This document shows, piece after piece, positions 45,406 to 53,327 of a stretch of 64,000 nucleotides of DNA; positions within the stretch are counted from its first letter, which is position 1, and each line of letters begins with the position of its first letter. Where the stretch lies: positions 1 through 64,000 of the forward strand of contig CAZKGR010000016.1 in the NCBI GenBank assembly GCA_964552465.1, written 5' to 3'. The DNA is from BMS3BBIN04 sp964552465 (GTDB lineage: Bacteria; Electryoneota; Electryoneia; Electryoneales; Electryoneaceae). A program made the position numbers and the translations under genes. The notes beneath the pieces were generated by a model. It was not told where the DNA came from. It worked only from the letters and a program-made list of their open reading frames with translations, and ran no database searches.

Positions 45406-48087
45406 TTGGGACAGCAAATTGACAATACAGACCAGGGACTGTTTGAACTCGAAAAACAGGAGTGGTTGGACTCGCTCAAGTATGTGCTGCAAACGCATGG
45501 TCATGAAAAAACACGCGAGTTACTCAAATCGATGCTGTCGCACGCATCGAAAGAAGGCGTGCGCTCAGATTTCCCTGGTTCAACGCCGTATCTGAACACA
45601 ATCACCCTTTCCGAACAACCGCAGTACCCTGGCGACCGCGACATTGAACGCCGAATAAAAAGCCTCGTGCGTTGGAATGCTATGGCGATGGTCGTCAAGG
45701 CCAACCGTCATACTGGTGTCGGCGGACACATTTCAACTTTCGCATCGTCCGCAACCCTGTACGAAGTCGCACAGAACCATTTCTTCAAGGGTCCGGACCA
45801 TCCGAGTGGCGGCGACATCATCTACTTCCAGGGACACGCGTCTCCGGGCATGTACGCTCGCGCTTTCCTCGAAGGACGGCTGAATGAACAGGATCTGGAA
45901 AACTTCCGACGGGAGTGCGATCCGAAAGGTGGCCTGTCGTCATACCCTCACCCGTGGCTGATGCCTGACTTCTGGCAATTCCCGACAGTTTCAATGGGTC
46001 TCGGCCCGTTAACTGCTATCTACCAGGCGCGGTTCAACCGTTACCTCGAAGATCGTGGATTGGTCGATACCAGCGGAAAGCGAGTGTGGGCATTCCTTGG
46101 TGACGGCGAGATGGACGAGCCAGAATCCATGGGCGCGCTAACCCTCGCATCCCGCGAAAATCTCGACAACTTGACCTTCGTCATTAATTGCAACCTGCAA
46201 CGCCTGGACGGTCCTGTCCGTGGCAATGGTCGCATCATCCAGGAATTGGAAGCGGCGTTCCGAGGTGCAGGTTGGCACGTTATCAAAGTCATCCTTGGCG
46301 GCGATTGGGACCCGTTGCTCGAAAAAGATGAACGTGGAGCAATCGCAGAACGTCTGGGCAACAATGTCGATGGCTATTCGCAGAAGTACATCGTCATGCC
46401 GGGCAATTATGTGCGCGAGCATTTCTTTGGGACTGATCCATACCTGTTGAGCCTGGTTGATCATTTATCCGATGAACAAGTTCAGAAGCTGCGTCGTGGG
46501 GGGCATGATCCAGTCAAGATGTACGCTGCCTACGACCGCGCAATGAAGATTCAGCATAAGCCAACCGTTATCCTCGCACACACGATCAAAGGCTACGGCC
46601 TCGGCGAAGCTGGTGAAGGTCGGAACATCACCCATCAGCAGAAGAAGCTGAATGAGCAGGAGCTGAAGTACTTCCGCAGTCGTTTCTCGATTCCGCTATC
46701 TGACAAGGATGTGCCGGAAGCGTCATTCTACAGACCAACAGAAGATTCGGATGAGGTCCAGTACATGCGCAAACAGCGCGAAGAACTGGGCGGATTTGTT
46801 CCATCTCGGAGTGACAATTCCAACCCACTCCCGGCCCCCGACGCAAAATTCTTCGACGAGTTCCTCAAGGGTAGCGGTGACCGCGAAATTGCAACGACCA
46901 TGGCCTTTGTCGCCATGCTGAGCAAGCTGCTGCGTGACAAGAACATCGGTAAACGCGTCGTGCCCATCGTGCCCGACGAAGCACGCACATTCGGGATGGA
47001 ATCGCTGTTCCGTCAAGTTGGTATCTACGCGCACAAAGGCCAGCTCTACGAACCGGTCGACCGGGAATCTCTGCTCTATTACAACGAGCAGAAGGACGGT
47101 ACCGTGCTGGAAGAAGGCATAAACGAAGCCGGTTCCATGTCATCATTCATCGCGGCGGGCACATCATATTCAACTCACGACTACCCGATGATCCCGATGT
47201 TCATCTTCTATTCGATGTTCGGCTTCCAACGTGTCGGCGACCTGATCTGGGCTGCCACTGACGCACGCGCTCGCGGCTTCCTGCTCGGCGCGACTGCCGG
47301 CCGGACAACCCTGATGGGTGAAGGATTGCAGCATCAGGACGGTCATTCACTCCACGTTGCGATGGCCTATAATAATGTCAAAGCCTATGATCCGGCGTTC
47401 GCGTACGAACTATCTGTGATCATGCAGGATGGTCTGCACCGTATTGCCGAGCTGGAAGAGAACCTGATTTACTACATCACGGTGATGAACGACACGTACA
47501 TAAATCCGCCGATCCCCAAGGGCAAAGATGTCCGTGATGGAATTCTCAAAGGGCTGTACAAGTACCAGGCATCCAAAAGTCGCGCTAAGACGAAGAAGGC
47601 GCACTTGTTGGGTAGCGGCGCGATCCTGTTGGAAGTACTGAAAGCGCGTGACATTCTTGAGCAGAAATACAAGGTCGCGGTGGATGTATGGAGCGCGACC
47701 AGCTACAAGGAGCTGTATGTCAACGGCATCGATGTTGACCGCCGCAATCGTCTTAATCCGACCGCGAAACTTGAGCAGACCTACGTCGAGCAGATGTTCG
47801 ATGGCGAGGAAGGTGTTTTCGTCGCCGCATCCGACTATCTGCGCAGCCTGCCGCTGAGCATCGCCAAGTGGGTACCAGGACGCTTCGAAGCGCTCGGTAC
47901 CGACGGCTTCGGACGGTCCGACACACGTGAAGACCTGCGTGAGCATTTTGAGGTCAATTCGAACCATATCGCGTTCGCAACGCTGGTCACGCTGTACCGT
48001 GACGGGAAGATCGAGAAGTCTGTCATAACCAAAGCAGCCAAAGATCTGAAGATCGACAAGAACAAGGTTAACCCGATCTTTGCATGA
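45406..48087 (+). CDS. aceE: Pyruvate dehydrogenase E1, homodimeric type
   Basis: 893 residues, matching the homodimeric AceE E1 that decarboxylates pyruvate with thiamine diphosphate. Landmarks: ThDP-binding GDGEMDEPESMGALTLA...NCNLQRLDGPV, GHEKTRELL near the start, and the conserved GRTTLMGEGLQHQDGHS and WSATSYKELY stretches. The start is TTG 45406, 5 bases after AGGAG (45396-45400). Followed by aceF and an E3 gene, which make the full complex. Confidence 0.95.
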   Translation: MGQQIDNTDQGLFELEKQEWLDSLKYVLQTHGHEKTRELLKSMLSHASKEGVRSDFPGSTPYLNTITLSEQPQYPGDRDIERRIKSLVRWNAMAMVVKANRHTGVGGHISTFASSATLYEVAQNHFFKGPDHPSGGDIIYFQGHASPGMYARAFLEGRLNEQDLENFRRECDPKGGLSSYPHPWLMPDFWQFPTVSMGLGPLTAIYQARFNRYLEDRGLVDTSGKRVWAFLGDGEMDEPESMGALTLASRENLDNLTFVINCNLQRLDGPVRGNGRIIQELEAAFRGAGWHVIKVILGGDWDPLLEKDERGAIAERLGNNVDGYSQKYIVMPGNYVREHFFGTDPYLLSLVDHLSDEQVQKLRRGGHDPVKMYAAYDRAMKIQHKPTVILAHTIKGYGLGEAGEGRNITHQQKKLNEQELKYFRSRFSIPLSDKDVPEASFYRPTEDSDEVQYMRKQREELGGFVPSRSDNSNPLPAPDAKFFDEFLKGSGDREIATTMAFVAMLSKLLRDKNIGKRVVPIVPDEARTFGMESLFRQVGIYAHKGQLYEPVDRESLLYYNEQKDGTVLEEGINEAGSMSSFIAAGTSYSTHDYPMIPMFIFYSMFGFQRVGDLIWAATDARARGFLLGATAGRTTLMGEGLQHQDGHSLHVAMAYNNVKAYDPAFAYELSVIMQDGLHRIAELEENLIYYITVMNDTYINPPIPKGKDVRDGILKGLYKYQASKSRAKTKKAHLLGSGAILLEVLKARDILEQKYKVAVDVWSATSYKELYVNGIDVDRRNRLNPTAKLEQTYVEQMFDGEEGVFVAASDYLRSLPLSIAKWVPGRFEALGTDGFGRSDTREDLREHFEVNSNHIAFATLVTLYRDGKIEKSVITKAAKDLKIDKNKVNPIFA

Positions 48088-48096
48088 AGTACCCAG

Positions 48097-48184
48097 ACAG
48101 GTCCGTGTTTGCATGCAAACGCGGATCATCCACGACATAAATGTCGTGGGCATATCGGGAACATCCCCCAGTTGCATTGGGGAT
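48097..48184. repeat. Palindromic unit and two hairpins in the aceE-aceF gap
   Basis: A well-preserved 30-base unit (48097-48126; ACAGGTCCGTG, GTTTGCATGCAAAC, GCGGAT) whose core GTTTGCATGCAAAC is a perfect palindrome. Then CCACGACAT/ATGTCGTGG (48130-48138, 48141-48149) and an imperfect ATCCCCCA/TTGGGGAT (48163-48170, 48177-48184). These sit in the leader of aceF, 24 bases before its start. Confidence 0.8.
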
Positions 48185-48208
48185 CGTGATAAAAGACAGG
48201 AACAAGAC

Positions 48209-49486
48209 ATGATCCAAGACGTTCGTGTCCCGGAAATCTCTGAGAATGTTGCCAAGGGCGACGTGTCCTCTATTCTGGTCAAGGTGGGCGACCACGTCGA
48301 GGCTGACCAGGGTTTGCTAGAGCTGGAAACGGACAAGGCGGTTGTGGAGCTGCCCGCTCCATCAGCAGGTGTAATCACCGAGATCCTCATCAGCGAAGGC
48401 GATACAGTCGAAGTCGGCGCGGTTGTGATGAAGCTCGATACAGACGCTGCTGAATCACCAGCCCCTGAAGCGAAGGCGGAACCCGCGCCTGAAGAGCCGA
48501 TTGTTGTTGACCCGGAACCAGAACCGACACCAGTTATTGCCACACCAGCCCGTACCGCTCCAGCACCACAGCCTGCACAACCGAAAGCCGAACGCATAGG
48601 CGACCCAGCCCCAGCCGGACCAGCGGTGCGCAAGCTCGCCCGTGAGCTCGGCATTGATATTTACGACCTCACTGGGTCGGGCCCACGTGGACGTATCCTC
48701 GATGACGATGTCAAGGCACACGCCAAACAGTTGATCGAGGGTGCCAGCTCGTTCTCGGCTGCCTTCGAGATGCCTGATCTGTCAAAATATGGACCAGTCC
48801 GTCATGAATCGATGAGTAAACTGCGCACATTGACCGCTGAAGCGATGGCCCGTGCGAACGCGATGGTGCCACAGGTTACGCAGTTCCAGAAAGCGGACAT
48901 CACGTCGCTTGAAGAGTTCCGCGCGCAGTATGCGAAACGATTCGAACGGGCGGGTGTCAAGCTGACACCGACCGCGATCCTGATGCGTGTGATCGCCGAA
49001 GGATTGAAGAAATTCCCGACATTCAACGCCGCCATCGACATGAACCGTGGCGAGATCATCTACCGTGATTATGTCCACATGAGCATCGCCGTTGATACTG
49101 ACCGCGGCCTGCTCGTGCCAGTGGTCAAGGATGTTGACAAAAAAGATCTGATACAGCTCGCACGCGACCTGGCAGACATCTCCGTGAAAGCCCGTGCTAA
49201 AAAGCTTGGTGCCGACGAGATGGAGGGCGGCAGCTTCACCATCTCGAACCAGGGTTCCATAGGCGGTGAATGGTTTACGCCAATAGTCAATCCGCCGCAG
49301 GTCGCGATTCTCGGGATGTCACGTTCGCAGATCGAACCACGCTGGATTGACAATGAATGGCAGCCGCGTACCATTTTGCCGCTGACGATGTCGTACGACC
49401 ATCGCATCGCTGATGGTGCGGACGCGTCCCGCTTCCTGGACTGGATCTGCAAGGCGCTGGAGCAACCGATGTCGATGTTTGTTTGA
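48209..49486 (+). CDS. aceF: Dihydrolipoyl acetyltransferase (E2 of PDH)
   Basis: 425 residues from ATG 48209. One lipoyl domain with Lys43 in ELETDKAVVEL, a Pro/Ala-rich linker, the subunit-binding domain (AVRKLARELGIDIYDLTGSG) and the catalytic domain ending in SYDHRIADGADA. The single lipoyl domain suits a simple homodimeric-E1 PDH complex. Weak AGGA upstream; the open frame extends to 48080 across the repeat region. Confidence 0.92.
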   Translation: MIQDVRVPEISENVAKGDVSSILVKVGDHVEADQGLLELETDKAVVELPAPSAGVITEILISEGDTVEVGAVVMKLDTDAAESPAPEAKAEPAPEEPIVVDPEPEPTPVIATPARTAPAPQPAQPKAERIGDPAPAGPAVRKLARELGIDIYDLTGSGPRGRILDDDVKAHAKQLIEGASSFSAAFEMPDLSKYGPVRHESMSKLRTLTAEAMARANAMVPQVTQFQKADITSLEEFRAQYAKRFERAGVKLTPTAILMRVIAEGLKKFPTFNAAIDMNRGEIIYRDYVHMSIAVDTDRGLLVPVVKDVDKKDLIQLARDLADISVKARAKKLGADEMEGGSFTISNQGSIGGEWFTPIVNPPQVAILGMSRSQIEPRWIDNEWQPRTILPLTMSYDHRIADGADASRFLDWICKALEQPMSMFV

Positions 49487-49493
49487 ACTGCAG

Positions 49494-49682
49494 CCTTGAG
49501 CTGTGATCTCTGAGCCGTGAGTAACTGCTCAATTCAAAAGCTCACAGTATCATATCTGCATAATCCGTATTCGTTTCCTGTGTTTCGGGAAACAACGGTT
49601 CGATAAACACAACGATCTTTTACCTGAGACAAAGCGCTGAGTGTTTTGTTCAGAGCTCACTGCTCACAGCTCATAGCTAACA
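49494..49682. repeat. Heptamer arrays flanking the aceF-lpd gap
   Basis: Two arrays: CCTTGAG CTGTGAT CTCTGAG CCGTGAG (49494-49521) right after aceF, and GCTCACT GCTCACA GCTCATA GCTAACA (49655-49682) right before the lpd start. The second uses nearly the same words as the array at 34967-34994. No gene lies between them. Confidence 0.7.
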
Positions 49683-49684
49683 AC

Positions 49685-51112
49685 ATGTCAAATACACACC
49701 ATGACCTGTTCGTACTTGGTGCCGGACCCGGCGGATATGCTGCCGCGTTCTACGCTGCAGACAAGGGCTTACAAGTCACGATGATCGACCCGGAACCGAA
49801 TCCGGGAGGCACTTGCCTGTATCGTGGCTGCATCCCCTCAAAAGCCGTGTTGCACGCCGCCAAAGTGATCAACGAAACTCGTCATGCGTCCGAGTTCGGC
49901 GTCGAATTCGCCGAACCGAAGATTGATATCGACAAGCTGCGCAGCTGGAAAGAGGATGTCGTCAACCGTCTGACCTCAGGCGTCGGTCAGCTCGCCAAAC
50001 AGCGCGAAGTGCAGCACATTCGTGGTAAAGCCAGCTTAGTCAACAACAAGGAACTGAAGGTTGATCTCGTCGATGGTGGCAGCGAAACGCACACCTTCGA
50101 GAAGCTGATCCTCGCAACTGGTTCAATTGCCGCCACAATCCCCGGCTGGCCGATGGATCACCCGCGCATGTGGCTTGCGAAAGACGCGCTCGCATTGCCA
50201 GAGATCCCGAAGACACTGTTGGTCGTTGGTGGCGGATACATTGGTCTGGAGCTGGGGTCGGCTTATTCTGCCCTGGGAACACAAGTCAGCGTCGTCGAGA
50301 TGCTGCCGACATTGATGCCTGGCGCCGACCGTGAGCTCGCCCGTCCACTCGAGAAGAAGCTGAAGAAGGAGTTCGCGGGCATTCACCTCGAAACCAGCGT
50401 CAAATCGATCAAGCCGATGAAGTCCAAGGTCAAAGTCGAATTCGAGGGCAAGCACGCTGACAAGGCAGCCACCGAATACGATTACGTGCTCGTTTCCATC
50501 GGACGGCGTCCAAACAGCAAGGGCATAGGCCTCAAAAACACCGGCATTACATTGGATGACAAGGGCTTCGTTGTCGTTGACAACCAGCGACGCACCAGCG
50601 AACCGAACATTTGGGCAATTGGCGATATCGCCGGTGAACCAATGCTCGCACACAAAGCATCGCATGAAGGACGTGTCGCGGTCGATTCCATCCTCGGCGA
50701 GAAGTCTGCCGGATGGGACCCTCGTGCGATCCCGGCTGTGGTGTTCACTGACCCGGAAATCGCATGGGCTGGCCTGATGGAACACGAAGCAAAGGAACAA
50801 GGCATTGATGTTGAAGTCGTCAAGTTCCCGTGGGTCGCTTCCGGACGGTCGATCACCCTCGGCAATACAGACGGCGTAACGAAGCTGATCGTAAACGCCA
50901 AGACGAAGAAGGTGCTTGGGCTGGGCATCACCGGTCCGGGCGCGGGCGAGTTGATCGCGGAGGGTGCGTTGGCGATTGAGATGGGCTGTGTTGCTGATGA
51001 TCTGCGAATGACCATCCACCCGCACCCGACTTTGTCTGAAACCGTGATGGAGTCCGCTGAACTCATCTTCAAGGAGTCGGCGCATTATATCCTGCCGAAA
51101 AAGAAGAAGTAG
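49685..51112 (+). CDS. lpdA: Dihydrolipoamide dehydrogenase (second E3)
   Basis: 475 residues from ATG 49685. FAD motif LGAGPGGYAAAFYAADKG, redox disulfide Cys44/Cys49 (GGTCLYRGCIPSK), NAD motif VVGGGYIGLELGSAY and C-terminal HPHPTLSE. It oxidises the lipoyl groups of the aceE/aceF complex. It differs clearly from the 21615 copy, so the two are not a recent duplication. A terminator follows. Confidence 0.95.
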   Translation: MSNTHHDLFVLGAGPGGYAAAFYAADKGLQVTMIDPEPNPGGTCLYRGCIPSKAVLHAAKVINETRHASEFGVEFAEPKIDIDKLRSWKEDVVNRLTSGVGQLAKQREVQHIRGKASLVNNKELKVDLVDGGSETHTFEKLILATGSIAATIPGWPMDHPRMWLAKDALALPEIPKTLLVVGGGYIGLELGSAYSALGTQVSVVEMLPTLMPGADRELARPLEKKLKKEFAGIHLETSVKSIKPMKSKVKVEFEGKHADKAATEYDYVLVSIGRRPNSKGIGLKNTGITLDDKGFVVVDNQRRTSEPNIWAIGDIAGEPMLAHKASHEGRVAVDSILGEKSAGWDPRAIPAVVFTDPEIAWAGLMEHEAKEQGIDVEVVKFPWVASGRSITLGNTDGVTKLIVNAKTKKVLGLGITGPGAGELIAEGALAIEMGCVADDLRMTIHPHPTLSETVMESAELIFKESAHYILPKKKK

Positions 51113-51133
51113 ATCGGTTGGTTCGAGACATCA

Positions 51134-51170
51134 AAGGGACGCCCAGCATTGCAAGGCGTCCCTTCTTTTG
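51134..51170 (+). terminator. Rho-independent terminator
   Basis: AAGGGACGCC/GGCGTCCCTT (51134-51143, 51155-51164) with an 11-base loop, followed by CTTTTG. It ends the aceE-aceF-lpd group. Confidence 0.85.
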
Positions 51171-51208
51171 CGCAGCACCGCCGGAAATCCAGCGGTGGTG
51201 CACCCCAC

Positions 51209-52132
51209 TTACCGTGTATAAATCACATTCGCACCGTAAACTTCGCCACTGAAACCGGCGACATGAACTGCTTTCTTTCGCCACCACAGACGTTTTAACG
51301 AAACATCATCCGGTCGGTGTCTTTTCAATCCCGCCAGCACCCGGCCACTCACGAGAATCGGTTCAACACGGCCACCCTCAGTATCCAAATTTGTCAGACG
51401 TGTTTGTGGTCCGGTATACTTATCAGTTGGACGTACCCCCAGAACATTCATCAGGCTGGAATACTCATCGCGCACACGCCAGCTCCACTCCTTGAACCCG
51501 TGGAAATAACGTCCAACCTGACTCACTCCATCGTCACTCGTCAACGCACTATTGGCCACAACCATCAGCTTCGTCGCCTGATGTGCCGGTTTGCCTAACC
51601 AGACTAAATCCTGAGACGGCGTTGCATAATCCTCGTTCTGACGGCGCGGAACTCGTGAAATCATAAGGCTTCCGTAGTCAATTCCGATACCACAACGGAT
51701 GCTGCGGTGTGGGAAATGCGGAGCCAGAATGGTCTGTGCAACAGTGTTCATCAGGTAGGCGGTGTTCACCGCGTCCGTGAAGCAGTCTTCCTCATCAAAC
51801 ACAACCATGATACGGTCAGCGGCGAGATTGCTGACACGACCACCGTGATATTCGGCGGCACCCGTAATCAGTTTAAGGAAGGCGTAGTATACTTTTGCTT
51901 TGTCCTTCGCCTTGACATCTACGTCAGCATGCAATTGGCGCCGAATGTCCACATACAATACACAGGTACGGATGCGACAAGCATCAAAACGCCCAGGTGA
52001 TTGCTCACTCTTAACACAAGATTTCTCAGTATCTGAAACCTGTGAAAGCTTCTTCACCTTAGTTCCAAATCCTGGCGAAACAATACTATCGATCTCTCGA
52101 TTCAAGCTTTCAATGTAGCTTGGTACATCCAT
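51209..52132 (-). CDS. Class III nucleotidyl cyclase, Pycsar-like, orphan
   Basis: 307 residues. After a 55-residue N-terminal part comes a class III cyclase core: metal Asp62 in VLYVDIRR, second metal Asp106 in AADRIMVVFD, GIGIDYGSLMI (148-158) and DLVWLGKPAHQATKL (175-189). The GIGIDYG and VWxGxxxxxAxKL spellings resemble the uridylate/cytidylate cyclases of Pycsar anti-phage systems more than ordinary adenylate cyclases. The transition-state Asn and Arg of the usual VNxAxRL motif are His184 and Lys188, so chemistry may differ. About 110 residues follow with no named domain. No effector gene lies beside it. Soluble. Confidence 0.7.
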   Translation of the reverse strand: MDVPSYIESLNREIDSIVSPGFGTKVKKLSQVSDTEKSCVKSEQSPGRFDACRIRTCVLYVDIRRQLHADVDVKAKDKAKVYYAFLKLITGAAEYHGGRVSNLAADRIMVVFDEEDCFTDAVNTAYLMNTVAQTILAPHFPHRSIRCGIGIDYGSLMISRVPRRQNEDYATPSQDLVWLGKPAHQATKLMVVANSALTSDDGVSQVGRYFHGFKEWSWRVRDEYSSLMNVLGVRPTDKYTGPQTRLTNLDTEGGRVEPILVSGRVLAGLKRHRPDDVSLKRLWWRKKAVHVAGFSGEVYGANVIYTR

Positions 52133-52242
52133 TTTATCCTCAGTCGTTATGTGTTACACAATTTAACAAAATATCAGTAATAATCAAATAGCAACTGGGA
52201 GTTGCGATCACCATTCTAGCGCTTGAATGTTAGAATCATGCT

Positions 52243-52276
52243 AAGAAAAAGAACCCGGACAGAGTTGCCCGGGTTG
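52243..52276 (-). terminator. Rho-independent terminator (minus strand)
   Basis: AACCCGG/CCGGGTT (52252-52258, 52269-52275). Read on the minus strand, the stem is followed by CTTTTTCTT. It ends the cytochrome gene transcript. Confidence 0.8.
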
Positions 52277-52298
52277 AATATCTGACGCTTCTTATCTG

Positions 52299-53189
52299 CT
52301 AAAACTCGTTTTCAACCGATGGTAAACTCTGTAAATACAACCAGAGCGCGTCGAGTTCATCATCCGTCATCTGGCTGTACTCGATAAATGGCATGAACGG
52401 ATCGATGTAGTCACCATTCGGACGGATGCCGTCACGCATGGCGTCAAAGAACGAATCACGGTCATAATCGGCCATTCCTGATGGTGTCAGGTTAGTGGTG
52501 ACAGGAATATCCGGCCCAATATTGATACCACCAGCCAAATTTACGCCGTGACAACCCGTACAGGTATGTCCGATATACTCGCCATAAGCAACTGTCACGC
52601 CTACCGGCGGTGCCATTGGACGGGGAGCATCGTGCGGGATATATTTCGCCGGGGTCAGTATTGTCATCTGCCCAGTTGCGATCATCACCTTGCCTACCGA
52701 ACCGATTTCCGACTCAGCCATCTGTTTATCTACTGGTTCAACAGTCTGCAGATAGGCGATCAGGCAGCCCAAGTCCGAATCGCTAAGGTAATAGTACTCC
52801 TCAGACGGCATCATGAAGGTATGTGAACCGCTAGGTTTGACACCGTGACGGATTGCGCGCTCCCAATCCCTAACCGTGTATGACGATCCTATCCCACCCT
52901 CTCCAGATGTCAGGTTGCTCGCATGAAAGATCCCTACCGGTCCCATGTCCTCCATCGTTTCACCAGCCAGGTTGTCGCCATGGCAACCAATACAACCTCG
53001 AGTCACTGACAAGTGATACCCACGCGCCAGGCTAAGCGAATCCATCGGAATTTCGACGTCCATCCCCTCGATGTCGTAAGTTTCCGCGATAATCTTATCC
53101 GCAGAACTCATGATCCACGCGCCGTAACCGAGCAATCCGCCAACTATCACAACGACTAGAATCAGGATGATCAGAAGTACTTTTTTCAT
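52299..53189 (-). CDS. Membrane-anchored diheme cytochrome c
   Basis: 296 residues. One N-terminal membrane helix (VLLIILILVVVIVGGLLGYG), then two c-type heme sites, CIGCH (Cys66-His70) and CTGCH (Cys210-His214), each in a GCHGxNLAG setting. Met residues suitable as sixth ligands are present (FMMPSEEY, PFMPFIEYSQM). This two-domain layout is common in electron-transfer subunits working outside the inner membrane. GGAGGA lies upstream on the minus strand. Single-gene unit. Confidence 0.88.
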   Translation of the reverse strand: MKKVLLIILILVVVIVGGLLGYGAWIMSSADKIIAETYDIEGMDVEIPMDSLSLARGYHLSVTRGCIGCHGDNLAGETMEDMGPVGIFHASNLTSGEGGIGSSYTVRDWERAIRHGVKPSGSHTFMMPSEEYYYLSDSDLGCLIAYLQTVEPVDKQMAESEIGSVGKVMIATGQMTILTPAKYIPHDAPRPMAPPVGVTVAYGEYIGHTCTGCHGVNLAGGINIGPDIPVTTNLTPSGMADYDRDSFFDAMRDGIRPNGDYIDPFMPFIEYSQMTDDELDALWLYLQSLPSVENEF

Positions 53190-53327
53190 CGTTCCTCCTT
53201 CGTTTCTCGGACGGGCAATCTACATGGTATTCAGATCCCACGGTATGTTTTTTCATGATCTCAGCTCCATAAAGGGAAAAACAGGATATTGCTAACTCAT
53301 GGCTGTCCACAACCTAATGATCCCGGA

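Noticed and set aside
47410..48654. Long minus-strand frame (414 codons) opposite aceE and aceF
   Set aside because: Shadow of the well-supported plus-strand genes; Ser/Thr/Ala-rich composition typical of antisense frames.
51209..52132. A full Pycsar defence locus
   Set aside because: Only a cyclase-like gene is present; no membrane or TIR effector lies on either side and the neighbours are metabolic.
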